A DNA stretch of 13,593 nt, from assembly GCA_031273445.1 (NCBI GenBank), contig JAISRV010000337.1, forward strand, positions 1-13,593, given 5' to 3'. The translations under genes were made by a program, and so were the position numbers. The notes beneath the pieces were generated by a model that saw nothing but the letters and a program-made list of their open reading frames with translations, did not search any database and was not told the origin of the DNA. This document shows positions 1-7,484 of this stretch, in pieces (position 1 is the stretch's first letter; each line of letters begins with the position of its first letter). The stretch comes from Candidatus Adiutrix sp. GTDB lineage: Bacteria; Desulfobacterota; Desulfarculia; Adiutricales; Adiutricaceae.

Positions 1-1607
1 GAGGTGGCCGGATCGTTTTTGACGTTGCTGCTCCAGGCCCCGGCGCCGCCGGTGGGGTCTTTGGGGTCCGGGGGCGCGCCCCAGCGAATGTCGTAGGTGC
101 GGCTCGTGGATTCGTAGAGACCGGTGGCGGGGTTGATTGAGGGCTGCCCCGTGTAGTAGCCGTCGACAACGGCGTTTCTCATGACCGCGGTGGCGCTGGT
201 GGGATAGGCCGGGTCTTCCGTCGTGGCCATTTTGGTTCTGGACAGGTCGAGGTTCTGGGCCTCGATGTCCTTGATCATGCCGCCGTGGCGCGCGGAGTCG
301 TTGTCAGCGGCGAAGGTGATCTTGCCCTTCTGAATAAGGCCGGAGAAAGAGGCGGTGTCGGACAGCAGCAGGTTGTTGTTGGCGTCTTTCCGGGCGTCTT
401 CCAGCGGATCGCTGGTGATGATGTAGTCCCAGACATTTTCCATATAGGGGTTTTTCTGGTAATAGATCATCATCTGATGTTCCGCGCCGAGCGAGTCGTA
501 AATTATTATGGGCGCGGTGTAGGTGTAATTCTCCGGGTCGATCGGCGGATTTTCCTGGGCGTTCCAGACGCCGGCGAAGCCGGCGCCCTCCAGCTGCCAC
601 TGGGGCAGACGCGAGGTTATGGCGTCTTTGGTCGAATTGTAGACGCTGGAGTAGAGCGTGGCGTAGGCGTCGTTGCCGAGCCTTTCGGCCTCGGCGAGGC
701 ATTCCTGCTCCGCGATGATGGCCAGGGAGTTGAACTCCGACAAAGTCATTCTGCCCAAGGCGCGATCCGTCTGATCCAGCGTGGTCCCGTCGTTGAAGAC
801 CCGCATGTTGGGCGCGTTCGCATCGGTCAGCGCGACTCCGTAACGGTCGTTATAGGCCTTGACGAAAAAGCTCACGTAATCCGGCTTGGATACGGGAAAA
901 ATTATCGACGCGGAGCTGCCGGGAGGAATCGGGGTGGTCGTGGTGGCCGGATTATCGACGTCCGGGTCCCAGTAACCCAGGGAGGCGGCGGTTCTGGCGC
1001 TCTGGGCCAGGGGTTCGGCGACGCTGTGGGCATATTGATGGGCCAGCTCATATTCGTCATAAGTATAGGCCGGGCTGTCGCCGGCGTTGAGATTGACGAC
1101 GATTTTGAGCTGCGAGGTCTCCACCGGCGGGGCGTTGAGGACGACGATCTTGATGTCGGTGGGCGCGCCTATGCGCACCGGGTCCTGCCCCGGCTTGGGG
1201 ATGGACATCTGCCAGCCCTGGAGAATATTGCCGGAGGGGTCTTCCATCAGACCGTCTTTGGTCAGCGTGAAATTGCCCGCCCTGGTGTACATGACTTCAT
1301 TGGTGACGGTGTTGCGGACGCTGAAGAAGCCTTCGCCGGCGATGGCCATGTCGGTGTCCTGGGCCGAACTCATAAAGGAGCCCTGGGTGAACATGGATTG
1401 AACGCTGGAGACCTTGACGCCGCAGCCGCGCTGGTTGACCCGGCCGCCGGAAAAATAGTTCTGACTTATCAGATCCTCGTAGTTGGTGCGGCCGGCCTTG
1501 AACCCGACCGTGTTGACGTTGGCGATATTGTTGCTGATGGTCTGCATGCCGGCGCCGAGCGCGGACAGACCGGTCACCGCCGCATACATTGCGCTGCTGA
1601 TGGCCAT
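1..1607 (-). CDS. flgE: Flagellar hook protein FlgE (3' end outside window)
   Basis: FlgE polymerises into the flagellar hook, the universal joint between rod and filament, and is exported by the flagellar type III apparatus. The minus-strand frame stays open from the ATG at 1607 to base 1, giving 535 codons without a stop, so the C-terminus lies outside. Residues 26-41 carry the rod/hook/hook-associated N-terminal signature, NNIANVNTVGFKAGRT. This is followed by typical FlgE core segments such as DMAIAGEGFFSVRN and YTRAGNFTLTKDGLM. A long variable region from about residue 180 would form the outer hook domains. The visible part already exceeds the roughly 400 residues of the enteric protein, as in the larger hook proteins of many deltaproteobacteria. 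AGGAGG lies just upstream of the start. The gene is last in fliK-flgD-flgE and is separated from flgD by 87 bp with no terminator. At least two cysteines (in QRGCGV and EQECLAE) are unusual for an axial protein. Confidence 0.95.
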   Translation of the reverse strand, partial: MAISSAMYAAVTGLSALGAGMQTISNNIANVNTVGFKAGRTNYEDLISQNYFSGGRVNQRGCGVKVSSVQSMFTQGSFMSSAQDTDMAIAGEGFFSVRNTVTNEVMYTRAGNFTLTKDGLMEDPSGNILQGWQMSIPKPGQDPVRIGAPTDIKIVVLNAPPVETSQLKIVVNLNAGDSPAYTYDEYELAHQYAHSVAEPLAQSARTAASLGYWDPDVDNPATTTTPIPPGSSASIIFPVSKPDYVSFFVKAYNDRYGVALTDANAPNMRVFNDGTTLDQTDRALGRMTLSEFNSLAIIAEQECLAEAERLGNDAYATLYSSVYNSTKDAITSRLPQWQLEGAGFAGVWNAQENPPIDPENYTYTAPIIIYDSLGAEHQMMIYYQKNPYMENVWDYIITSDPLEDARKDANNNLLLSDTASFSGLIQKGKITFAADNDSARHGGMIKDIEAQNLDLSRTKMATTEDPAYPTSATAVMRNAVVDGYYTGQPSINPATGLYESTSRTYDIRWGAPPDPKDPTGGAGAWSSNVKNDPAT

Positions 1608-1694
1608 GATTCCTCCTTATATTTTTATCGACCTGATTTCACGCCGATCTCGCCCCGCCGTAAAACCGCGCCGTCTGTCATATGCTGATATGCG

Positions 1695-2459
1695 TCAGAC
1701 TTCTTCCGCCTCGCCGCCTTCGCTTTCGCCGTCCGGCTCTTCGCCGGAGAGCGAAGAGCCCTCCAGAATCTGAATGACCTGGCCGAGCGCCAGGCTGGCG
1801 TGACCCATGTGAATGATGGGCTGACCGCTGGCGTCGAAGGAAACGCTGGTGATTTTGCCGGAAACCTGCGGGTAGACGCCGTCGTCCAGCACTTCCCCGC
1901 TCAGGTTTGTGGCGGTGACCTGGAAGGTGTAGACCCCGTCGTCGACCAGCTGGCCTTTGGTGTTGCGGCCGTCCCATTCGATGGCGTGCTCGCCCGGCTC
2001 CCTTAGGCCCAGATCAAGCGTGCGCACCGACTCGCCCTTGGAATTGAGAATATAGACCTTGACGGAGCAGGCCTCGGTCGTGACCAGGCTGGCCTCCACA
2101 TCGGTTTTGCCGTCGGTCACGCTCAACTGGTCGTTTTCCGCCAGAACGTTTTTGCCGATCAGGGTCAGGGTCTGAAACTGGTTCTGAGCCTGAATGTAGC
2201 TGGTCATAGTGGTGATGGCCCCGCTCATGTTGGTCAACTGCTCAAGCTGGGAAAACTGGGCCAGCTGGGCCGTCATCTCGGTGTTCTCCATGGGGTTGGT
2301 GGGGTCCTGGTTCTGCAGCTGGGTCAACAAAAGGAGCAGGAAGGAGTCTTTGCCCATCTGACGCTCAGAGCCGTCGGTCACCGGAACGGTTTCCTTGGTC
2401 CAGGCCGTCAGGGGCGTTTGATTCCCGGAAGGAGGATTGGAGGCGGAATAAATGGTCAT
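1695..2459 (-). CDS. flgD: Flagellar hook cap / assembly scaffold FlgD
   Basis: FlgD caps the growing hook and guides FlgE polymerisation, then is replaced by hook-associated proteins. The product has 254 residues. Residues 36-60 have the family signature: GKDSFLLLLLTQLQNQDPTNP, immediately followed by MENTEMTAQLAQFSQLEQL. A Tudor/FnIII-like hook-scaffold half follows, with segments such as EWDGRNTKGQLVDDGVYTF and a C-terminal strand GQVIQILEG. The last 20 or so residues after that strand are strongly acidic (Glu/Asp/Gly/Ser-rich), an extension not needed for the core fold. The start at 2459 is supported by AAGGAGT six bases upstream. Only 16 bp separate it from the fliK stop, so the two are almost certainly cotranscribed, and flgE follows. 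The order fliK-flgD-flgE is a common flagellar arrangement. Confidence 0.96.
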   Translation of the reverse strand: MTIYSASNPPSGNQTPLTAWTKETVPVTDGSERQMGKDSFLLLLLTQLQNQDPTNPMENTEMTAQLAQFSQLEQLTNMSGAITTMTSYIQAQNQFQTLTLIGKNVLAENDQLSVTDGKTDVEASLVTTEACSVKVYILNSKGESVRTLDLGLREPGEHAIEWDGRNTKGQLVDDGVYTFQVTATNLSGEVLDDGVYPQVSGKITSVSFDASGQPIIHMGHASLALGQVIQILEGSSLSGEEPDGESEGGEAEEV

Positions 2460-2475
2460 GGTAGACTCCTTGCCG

Positions 2476-4233
2476 TCAGACTATCCGGTTTACGGCGCCG
2501 GCGCCGCGCTCGTCGTCATTGAGCTCTTCAGGCTTCGCCGGCGCGGCGCCCCACAGAGCCCGGAGATCCGCTGACTCGGTCCGGCCGCTTTCTTTGTCGT
2601 CAAAAGAAATGGTCAGGTCGCTTATTTCAATGCCGCCGGCCCAAAGCGCCTCTTTCAGGGCTTCCGCTTCCGCCGTCAGGGCTTCATAGGCTTCACGGTT
2701 TTCAGCCCGGATGTGGGCCGCCAACTGGTCGCCTTTGACCGTCAGTTCGATGTCCAGCCGTCCCATGGATTCCGGGTTAAGGTTCATGCGCAGCCGGTGG
2801 ACGCCGCGCCGGCAGGAATAGATCATCTTCCGCCCGATCTGCCGGGCCAGGCTTTCCTGGCCGCCGTAGCCCTGCACGGTCTCCGCGGTCTCCATGGCCG
2901 CGGCCGGCGTTGTTTCGCTGTTCTGGGCCTGCAGCGCCTGGCGAAAATGTTCCCTGGCTTCCTGGTCAGCCTCGCGTCCGCCTTGCCGCCCGTCCGCCTG
3001 CCCGCCCAAACCGGCATTGTCGTTTTTCAGGCCGGCTATGCCGCCTTTGAGGGCCTGCAGAGCGGGCGACAGCTCCATGAAATCGTCGTCTATTTGACGA
3101 TCGCCCAAAGCCTGCATTTTTATCATAATTTCGTCAAAGACCGGGGTTTTGACCAATTGCCGCTCCTGGACAGTTTGTTCCAAAAGAGCTTGAACCAGAT
3201 TCAAATCGGCCGTGGTCGCCGTTTGAAGCGGCGTTTTTTCCATGCCTTCAATGAAGTTCAGGAAACCGTCCATGCTCAGACGGCCCTGGGAATGCGTCAG
3301 GAGAGTGGAAAGGGTGTTCATATCTCTCCGCCCGACGCCCATAGACTGAAGCATATTTTTGAGGTTGGCGGCGTCGGCGTCGCTGAGACAAGGGGCCAAA
3401 AGGCCGTCGTCGTAATTGCCGATTATTTCCCTTAAAGAAGCGGCGGTCACCGCGTCGCCCGCTTTAAAACCGTTCGTTATGGCGTCGACCATTTCCGGGG
3501 AGGCGCCGAGACTGCCGAAAAATTGACCCAGGGCGGGCAGCCCGTCTTCCGTCGCCGTCAGGCCCCCGCCGGAACCGGAAGTTTCGCCGGAGGCGACTTG
3601 CTGAAGCTGGCGGAAGACCTGATCCATAGTCATGCTCCCGCCGGCCAGTTCCGCCAGAATCTCGTTGATGCGGTCGTCGCTTACGCCGGCGGCGGACATG
3701 ATCCGGCCCAGGGTCGGCAAGGCGCCTTTGTCCAGCTTTAAAACGGAGAGTTCGGCCCCGAGGCCGGACAATATCCCATTCAGCGCCTCCAGGGCGGAAC
3801 GGCAGCCGCTGAGGTCGGCCCCGGCCTTCATGGAATTGACCGAAGAACCGGCCCGGCCCAGCGCCATCAGGCCCAGCCCGATCTGTTCTTTATACCCGGC
3901 CGGCATAGCCGCGCCGGTCAGATCCAGCGACTCTTTGACTTTGTCGGCCGCCAGCCAACCCTTTTTAAAAGAATAGGGATTGTCCCCGACTTCAGCCTGG
4001 GCGGAAAGATTGTATTTGCCTAAAAGGCGGGCCGCCGTCTGAGGCCCGAAAGAGCCGCCCCCGGCGACCTTCGCCAGCGCCCCGCCCGCCCCTTCAGCGT
4101 CCGCGCTCTGGCTCAGAGCCTGACTTAAGACCTGGCTGAAACCATCGCCGTCGTCTTTGAAGGCGGAACCGGACAGAGAACCGATGTTTCCGGCTTGGCC
4201 GGACAAACCCGATATGATATTCAGCATATCCAC
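2476..4233 (-). CDS. fliK: Flagellar hook-length control protein FliK
   Basis: FliK is the secreted molecular ruler that sets hook length and switches the export gate from hook to filament substrates. The C-terminal Flg_hook domain is clear at about residues 467-546 of 585: LRMNLNPESMGRLDIEL, then an alternating strand region, AENREAYEAL and a final EISDLTISF. The long N-terminal part (Gly/Ala/Gln/Leu-rich) is poorly conserved, as usual for FliK. I place the start at GTG 4233, six bases after GGAG; ATG 4227, two codons later, is the alternative with longer spacing. The frame can be opened to an ATG at 4302. That start lacks a ribosome binding site, and it would put the sigma-54 promoter and a 13-bp palindrome inside the coding region, so I reject it. 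This is the first gene of the fliK-flgD-flgE operon. Confidence 0.9.
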   Translation of the reverse strand: MDMLNIISGLSGQAGNIGSLSGSAFKDDGDGFSQVLSQALSQSADAEGAGGALAKVAGGGSFGPQTAARLLGKYNLSAQAEVGDNPYSFKKGWLAADKVKESLDLTGAAMPAGYKEQIGLGLMALGRAGSSVNSMKAGADLSGCRSALEALNGILSGLGAELSVLKLDKGALPTLGRIMSAAGVSDDRINEILAELAGGSMTMDQVFRQLQQVASGETSGSGGGLTATEDGLPALGQFFGSLGASPEMVDAITNGFKAGDAVTAASLREIIGNYDDGLLAPCLSDADAANLKNMLQSMGVGRRDMNTLSTLLTHSQGRLSMDGFLNFIEGMEKTPLQTATTADLNLVQALLEQTVQERQLVKTPVFDEIMIKMQALGDRQIDDDFMELSPALQALKGGIAGLKNDNAGLGGQADGRQGGREADQEAREHFRQALQAQNSETTPAAAMETAETVQGYGGQESLARQIGRKMIYSCRRGVHRLRMNLNPESMGRLDIELTVKGDQLAAHIRAENREAYEALTAEAEALKEALWAGGIEISDLTISFDDKESGRTESADLRALWGAAPAKPEELNDDERGAGAVNRIV

Positions 4234-4238
4234 TGGCC

Positions 4239-4278
4239 TCTCCTTTTGGCGGCCCCATAGGGTCGCGCCAAAAGGAGA
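4239..4278 (-). repeat. 13-bp perfect inverted repeat over the fliK ribosome binding site
   Basis: Bases 4239-4251 (TCTCCTTTTGGCG) are the exact reverse complement of 4266-4278 (CGCCAAAAGGAGA), with a 14-base centre. Read as minus-strand RNA, the 3' arm holds the AAAGGAGA Shine-Dalgarno of fliK and the 5' arm is its complement, so a transcript spanning both arms would hide the ribosome binding site. The adjacent sigma-54 element predicts a start near 4268, inside the 5' arm. RNA from that promoter would therefore lack most of the 5' arm and keep the site open. It may instead, or also, be a DNA operator, since it would span about -10 to +30. The sequence is certain; the role is inferred. Confidence 0.75.
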
Positions 4279-4295
4279 TGCAACACATATGCCAA
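4279..4295 (-). promoter_or_regulatory. Sigma-54 (-24/-12) promoter of fliK-flgD-flgE
   Basis: The minus strand reads TTGGCATATGTGTTGCA. This matches the RpoN consensus YTGGCACGRNNNTTGCW at the Y, the TGGCA core, the TTGC and the final W, with the required ten bases between GG and GC. The predicted transcription start is about 4268, some 35 nt before the GTG start of fliK. Sigma-54 control of hook genes is well established in several flagellated Proteobacteria. An activator of the FlrC/FlgR type would bind upstream. A GGGCC-N4-GGCCC palindrome at 4419-4432 is at a suitable distance but is not otherwise supported. Confidence 0.8.
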
Positions 4296-4509
4296 TATCC
4301 ATGAAATGTAAAATCAGAAGGTTAGCCGAAAAGAGGGTGGAAAAAAAGGCCGGCCCGGAAAGAAGAACGCCTAAGCCGCCCCGTCAAGGCGGGAAAAATA
4401 AGCCGCGTTGAGGCTTGTGGGCCAGGCGGCCCGCAGACGAAAAAAGCCTCTCCCGTCGCCGCTAAAAAGGCATAAATCAGCCGGCAAAGGCGGTTCGCCC
4501 TTCGCGTCG

Positions 4510-4537
4510 ATCAAGATTTATCTTGATGTTTCTTGAT
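4510..4537 (+). promoter_or_regulatory. Operator of the toxin-antitoxin operon
   Basis: ATCAAGAT (4510-4517) and ATCTTGAT (4520-4527) form a perfect 8-bp inverted repeat with a 2-bp centre. A third half-site TCTTGAT at 4531-4537 repeats the one at 4521-4527 at exactly 10 bp, one helical turn. It lies 31-58 bp before the antitoxin start, and the promoter elements (for example TATGGT at 4545-4550) are weak and close by. This is the layout expected of an autoregulated toxin-antitoxin operon, where antitoxin dimers bind side by side and the toxin modulates occupancy. Binding is inferred. Confidence 0.65.
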
Positions 4538-4567
4538 AAAAGCGTATGGTGAAATCAGGAGGCGCGT

Positions 4568-4810
4568 ATGCAAACAACGACCGGCCAACCCAAAAAGGTT
4601 AAATTTTCCGCCCAGGCCGACCCTGCCGTGCTGGAAGCCTTACGCCGTATGGCGGGAGAGGAAGGGCGGCAGCTTCAATCTCTCATTGATGAAGCCCTGC
4701 GCGACTATATTGAGCGCAAACAGGGCCTGACTCCACGAAAGCACGTTATGCAGGCTCTACAGGCCAGCATGATCCAGCATGACAGCCTGTACCGGGAGCT
4801 GGCCCGGTGA
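4568..4810 (+). CDS. Antitoxin, ribbon-helix-helix-like, partner of Doc toxin
   Basis: This 80-residue protein immediately precedes a Doc-family toxin. Residues 9-50 fit a ribbon-helix-helix (CopG/Arc-like) DNA-binding fold: a short strand KVKFSAQA, helix PAVLEALRRMAGEEG, then helix QLQSLIDEALRDYIERK. The last 20 residues (MQALQASMIQHDSLYRELAR) probably form the toxin-neutralising tail; many Doc partners end in a similar short helix with LY.ALA-like residues. AGGAGG sits 5 bases before the ATG. The stop codon overlaps the toxin GTG start by 4 nt, so translation is coupled. The phased palindrome at 4510-4537 is the likely autoregulatory site. The antitoxin family of Doc modules is often Phd; this one looks RHH-type instead, judged by pattern only. 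Confidence 0.78.
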   Translation: MQTTTGQPKKVKFSAQADPAVLEALRRMAGEEGRQLQSLIDEALRDYIERKQGLTPRKHVMQALQASMIQHDSLYRELAR

Positions 4811-5178
4811 GGGATTACCTGACTTCGGCGGATGTTCTCGCCCTGCATCACGTTTTGATTGAACGCTATGGCGGGACGCTGGGCCTCCGGGACATGGGGG
4901 CGCTGGAAGCCGCTGTTTTCAGGCCCCAATGCGGCTATTACGCCGATATCAGGGAAGAGGCGGCAGCCTTGCTGGAAAGCCTGCTCATAAATCATCCTTT
5001 TGTGGACGGCAATAAACGGACGGCCTTGGCCGCCTGCGACGTTTTTTTGCGCATCAACGGACAAGCCCTGAACGCTGACGCCGCTAGCCTGTATCCCCGC
5101 ATCATGGCCTGGATCGCCGAACCTGAAGACCGCTTCGCGCGTATACTCGCCGATTTGCGCGAAATCCTCGCGCCCTGA
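4807..5178 (+). CDS. doc: Doc/Fic-family toxin (death-on-curing)
   Basis: Doc toxins are small Fic-fold kinases. P1 Doc phosphorylates EF-Tu and halts translation. This 123-residue protein has the family length and the core motif at residues 63-71, HPFVDGNKR, followed by TALAACDVFLRINGQ. The upstream GLRDMGALEAAVFRPQ segment is also diagnostic of this group. His63 is the presumed catalytic residue and Asp67, Asn69, Lys70 and Arg71 form the phosphate-binding loop. The loop has Gly68 where P1 Doc has Ala, as in many chromosomal homologues, so kinase versus AMP-transfer activity cannot be settled from sequence. The start is GTG at 4807, overlapping the antitoxin TGA in GTGA. The stop lies only 3 bp from the convergent htrA stop, with no terminator visible between them. 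Confidence 0.93.
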   Translation: MRDYLTSADVLALHHVLIERYGGTLGLRDMGALEAAVFRPQCGYYADIREEAAALLESLLINHPFVDGNKRTALAACDVFLRINGQALNADAASLYPRIMAWIAEPEDRFARILADLREILAP

Positions 5179-5181
5179 CTT

Positions 5182-6540
5182 CTAGCGGCGGAGAGTCGCC
5201 CGATAAATGACCCGGCCGCGCTGCACGGCAATGCTTATCTCGGTTTTGAAACGCTCTTTAAGCATGGCCCGGGCGAAGTCGGCCCTGGTTTTCAACTCGG
5301 CCTTCCCCAGGCTCAGCAGAACATCGCCCTCAACCAGGCGCAGGAGGGCGGCGGGAGAACCCGGCGCCGGCGCCTCAAGAATGAAACGGCCCCGGCTCTC
5401 GCGGCCCTTGAGCCCGTAAAGGCGCCAGGCCAGCCCCTCGGCTTCGGCCTCGGTGACCGCCCTGGGGGTCAAAGAAGCGGCAAAGGCGCGCCCGTCGCGC
5501 GTTATTTCGGCCTCAACCGGCTGACCCGGAGCCAGGCTTCTTAAAATCATTTCATATTCGGCCACGGTGGAAGTCGAAGACCCGTCCAGCTTCATCAGAA
5601 GGTCGCCTTTTTTGAGCCCGGCCAGAGCGGCCGGGCCGCCCGGCAAAGCCGCAACCACCAGACAGCCGGTTTCGCCTTTTTTCGGCAGACCCGCTTCGGC
5701 CAATTCCAGCCCCAGGTCCAGGGCCGCGCCGCCCCCTTCGCCCCGCAAAAGACTGGCGGCTATACGCCTGACCTGGCCTGAAGGTATGGCAAAGCCCAAG
5801 CCCTCGCCTCGAGCCAGAATGGCGGTATTGATGCCCACCAGTTCGCCGTCGACGTTGATGAGCGGGCCGCCGGAATTGCCCGGATTAATGGAGGCGTCGG
5901 TCTGAATCAGATCTTTCAAAGCGCCTTCCGAGCCGGCCCCGGGCACGGTGCGCCCGACGGCGCTGACCACGCCGGTGGTCGCGGTGTGGGAAAGGCCGAA
6001 GGGGTTGCCGATGGCGATGACCGTTTCGCCGATCATCAGGCGGTCGCTGTCGCCCAGAACCAGTTCGGGCAGCGGACTTTTGCTTTTTACCCCCAAAACG
6101 GCCAGATCATAGGCCGGATCGGCCCCCAGAATTTCAGCCGGCAATTCGCGGCCGTCGCTTAAAGTCACGGTGATGCTGGAGGCGTTTCTGACGACATGCT
6201 CATTGGTGACCACCACGCCGCCCGCGCCGTCGATGATGACTCCCGAGCCCAGAGACAGACCCGGACGCGAGCGGCGCCAGGAATCGCCGAAAAAACGGTC
6301 GAAAAAATCATCGTGAAAGGAGCCGCCCCGCCCCAAAGAGCCGCGGCTGTTGACCTGGGCGTAGACGCTGACCACGGCCGGCCCGGCCTTTTCAATAGCC
6401 CGCACTATGGGCGTGCGCCGCCCCCCTGGGCCGGGGAGGCCGGGGTCAAGCGGCTCATATGCGGAGGAATAGCCGGCCGCCGAAACCAGAGGCGGGAGAA
6501 CCACAGCCAGCCAAAGAACTAAAAAACAGCATTTTTTCAC
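5182..6540 (-). CDS. Periplasmic serine endoprotease, HtrA/DegP family
   Basis: HtrA proteases degrade or refold damaged periplasmic proteins. The 452-residue product starts at GTG 6540 after a TTAGGAAA ribosome binding site. It has a Sec signal peptide, MKKCC then a hydrophobic stretch to about residue 20, with a probable cleavage near VSA-A (21/22). The trypsin-like domain carries the full triad: His115 in VTNEHVV, Asp145 in AYDLAVL and Ser223 in NPGNSGGPL. IGNPFGLS and the short FFDRFFGD loop are typical of the DegP/DegQ group. Two PDZ-like domains follow, at roughly 280-365 and 375-450. Total length is normal for the family. Spacing to htpX upstream is 33 bp, so the two are probably cotranscribed with the MBL-fold gene. 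I leave the symbol empty because DegP, DegQ and related paralogues cannot be told apart here. Confidence 0.95.
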   Translation of the reverse strand: MKKCCFLVLWLAVVLPPLVSAAGYSSAYEPLDPGLPGPGGRRTPIVRAIEKAGPAVVSVYAQVNSRGSLGRGGSFHDDFFDRFFGDSWRRSRPGLSLGSGVIIDGAGGVVVTNEHVVRNASSITVTLSDGRELPAEILGADPAYDLAVLGVKSKSPLPELVLGDSDRLMIGETVIAIGNPFGLSHTATTGVVSAVGRTVPGAGSEGALKDLIQTDASINPGNSGGPLINVDGELVGINTAILARGEGLGFAIPSGQVRRIAASLLRGEGGGAALDLGLELAEAGLPKKGETGCLVVAALPGGPAALAGLKKGDLLMKLDGSSTSTVAEYEMILRSLAPGQPVEAEITRDGRAFAASLTPRAVTEAEAEGLAWRLYGLKGRESRGRFILEAPAPGSPAALLRLVEGDVLLSLGKAELKTRADFARAMLKERFKTEISIAVQRGRVIYRATLRR

Positions 6541-6573
6541 GGCATTTTCCTAACAGGAGGCTCGGTTTCCCGT

Positions 6574-7428
6574 TTAAAGAATCTCTCCCCGCAAGCGGGC
6601 GATGCGCTCCTCAATCGGGGGATGGGTGGCGAAAAGATTATTCATGGCGCGCGCGCGCAAGGGGTTGGTTATATACATATGGGCCGTGTCGGGCGTGGCG
6701 CGGCGCATCGTCTCAGAGCGGCCGGACAGCTTCTCCAGGGCCGAAGCCAAGCCGAAAGGCGTGCCGGCGATATCCGCGCCGCCGTCGTCGGCCAGATACT
6801 CCCGCGAGCGGGAGATGGCCGCCTGGATCAACAGAGCCGCCACTGGGGCCAGAACGGCCATCAGCAGGGCGGCCAAAGGGTTCAAGCCGGCTCGGCCGTC
6901 ATCACGCCCGCCGCCGGAAAACAAAAGCCCGAACTTGGCCATGTTGGCCAGAAGCATGATCACCCCGCTCATAACCGCAGCCACGGAACCAATCAGAATA
7001 TCACGATTTTTTATGTGAGTCAGTTCATGGGCCAAAACTCCGGCCAGTTCCTCGCGGTTCATGAGGGCTAAAAGGCCGGTGGTCACGGCCACCACGCCGT
7101 TGGCCGGGTTGCGGCCGGTGGCGAAGGCGTTGGGGGCCGGGTCGTCGACGATGGCCACGCGCGGCGTCGGCAGATCCGCCCTTTCAGCCAGATGCTCAAC
7201 CAGTTGGTAAAGTTGCGGCGCGTCCGCCGGGCCGACCACCCTGGCCCCGCTGCGGGCCAGAACAATGTCTGCGGAAAACCACCAACTGCCTAAATTAATG
7301 ACCATGGCCAGGACAAACGCGATTTTGAGGCCGCCGTAACCGCCGAGGGCCTGCCCGAAAAACATGATGACGATAGTCATCAGCGACAGGAGAACGACTG
7401 TTTTGACGCGATTGCGCAGTTGCTGCAT
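6574..7428 (-). CDS. htpX: Zinc metalloprotease HtpX homologue
   Basis: HtpX is an inner-membrane M48 peptidase that removes misfolded membrane proteins, working alongside FtsH. With the start at ATG 7428 the product has 284 residues, the usual size. Hydrophobic segments at about 10-29 and 34-50 precede the zinc site HELTH (His134, Glu135, His138). Two more hydrophobic segments lie at about 145-165 and 185-205, and the third ligand is Glu210 in SRSREYLADD. The C-terminal HPPIEERIARL is typical. The frame can be extended to a TTG at 7488 overlapping the upstream stop, but that adds 20 residues foreign to the family and has no ribosome binding site. MQQLRNRVKT matches the usual HtpX N-terminus. 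It sits between the MBL-fold gene (56 bp) and htrA (33 bp), a pairing that fits envelope stress. Confidence 0.94.
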   Translation of the reverse strand: MQQLRNRVKTVVLLSLMTIVIMFFGQALGGYGGLKIAFVLAMVINLGSWWFSADIVLARSGARVVGPADAPQLYQLVEHLAERADLPTPRVAIVDDPAPNAFATGRNPANGVVAVTTGLLALMNREELAGVLAHELTHIKNRDILIGSVAAVMSGVIMLLANMAKFGLLFSGGGRDDGRAGLNPLAALLMAVLAPVAALLIQAAISRSREYLADDGGADIAGTPFGLASALEKLSGRSETMRRATPDTAHMYITNPLRARAMNNLFATHPPIEERIARLRGEIL

Positions 7429-7484
7429 ATGCTCTCGAACCTCTGTCTTTCTTATGACTTGACTCTTAATCCGATTCGCAGGTC

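Noticed and set aside
285..1688. 467-codon plus-strand open frame
   Set aside because: It is antisense to flgE, which has clear family motifs and a ribosome site. The translation is Gly/Val/Arg-rich without a domain, typical of a shadow frame in GC-rich DNA.
2713..3435. 240-codon plus-strand open frame
   Set aside because: It lies antisense inside fliK, has no recognisable domain and no promoter or ribosome site of its own.
4372..4400. GC-rich hairpin CCGCC/GGCGG after A-rich sequence as a fliK-side terminator
   Set aside because: The stem is only five pairs and lacks a T tract on either strand in the right place.
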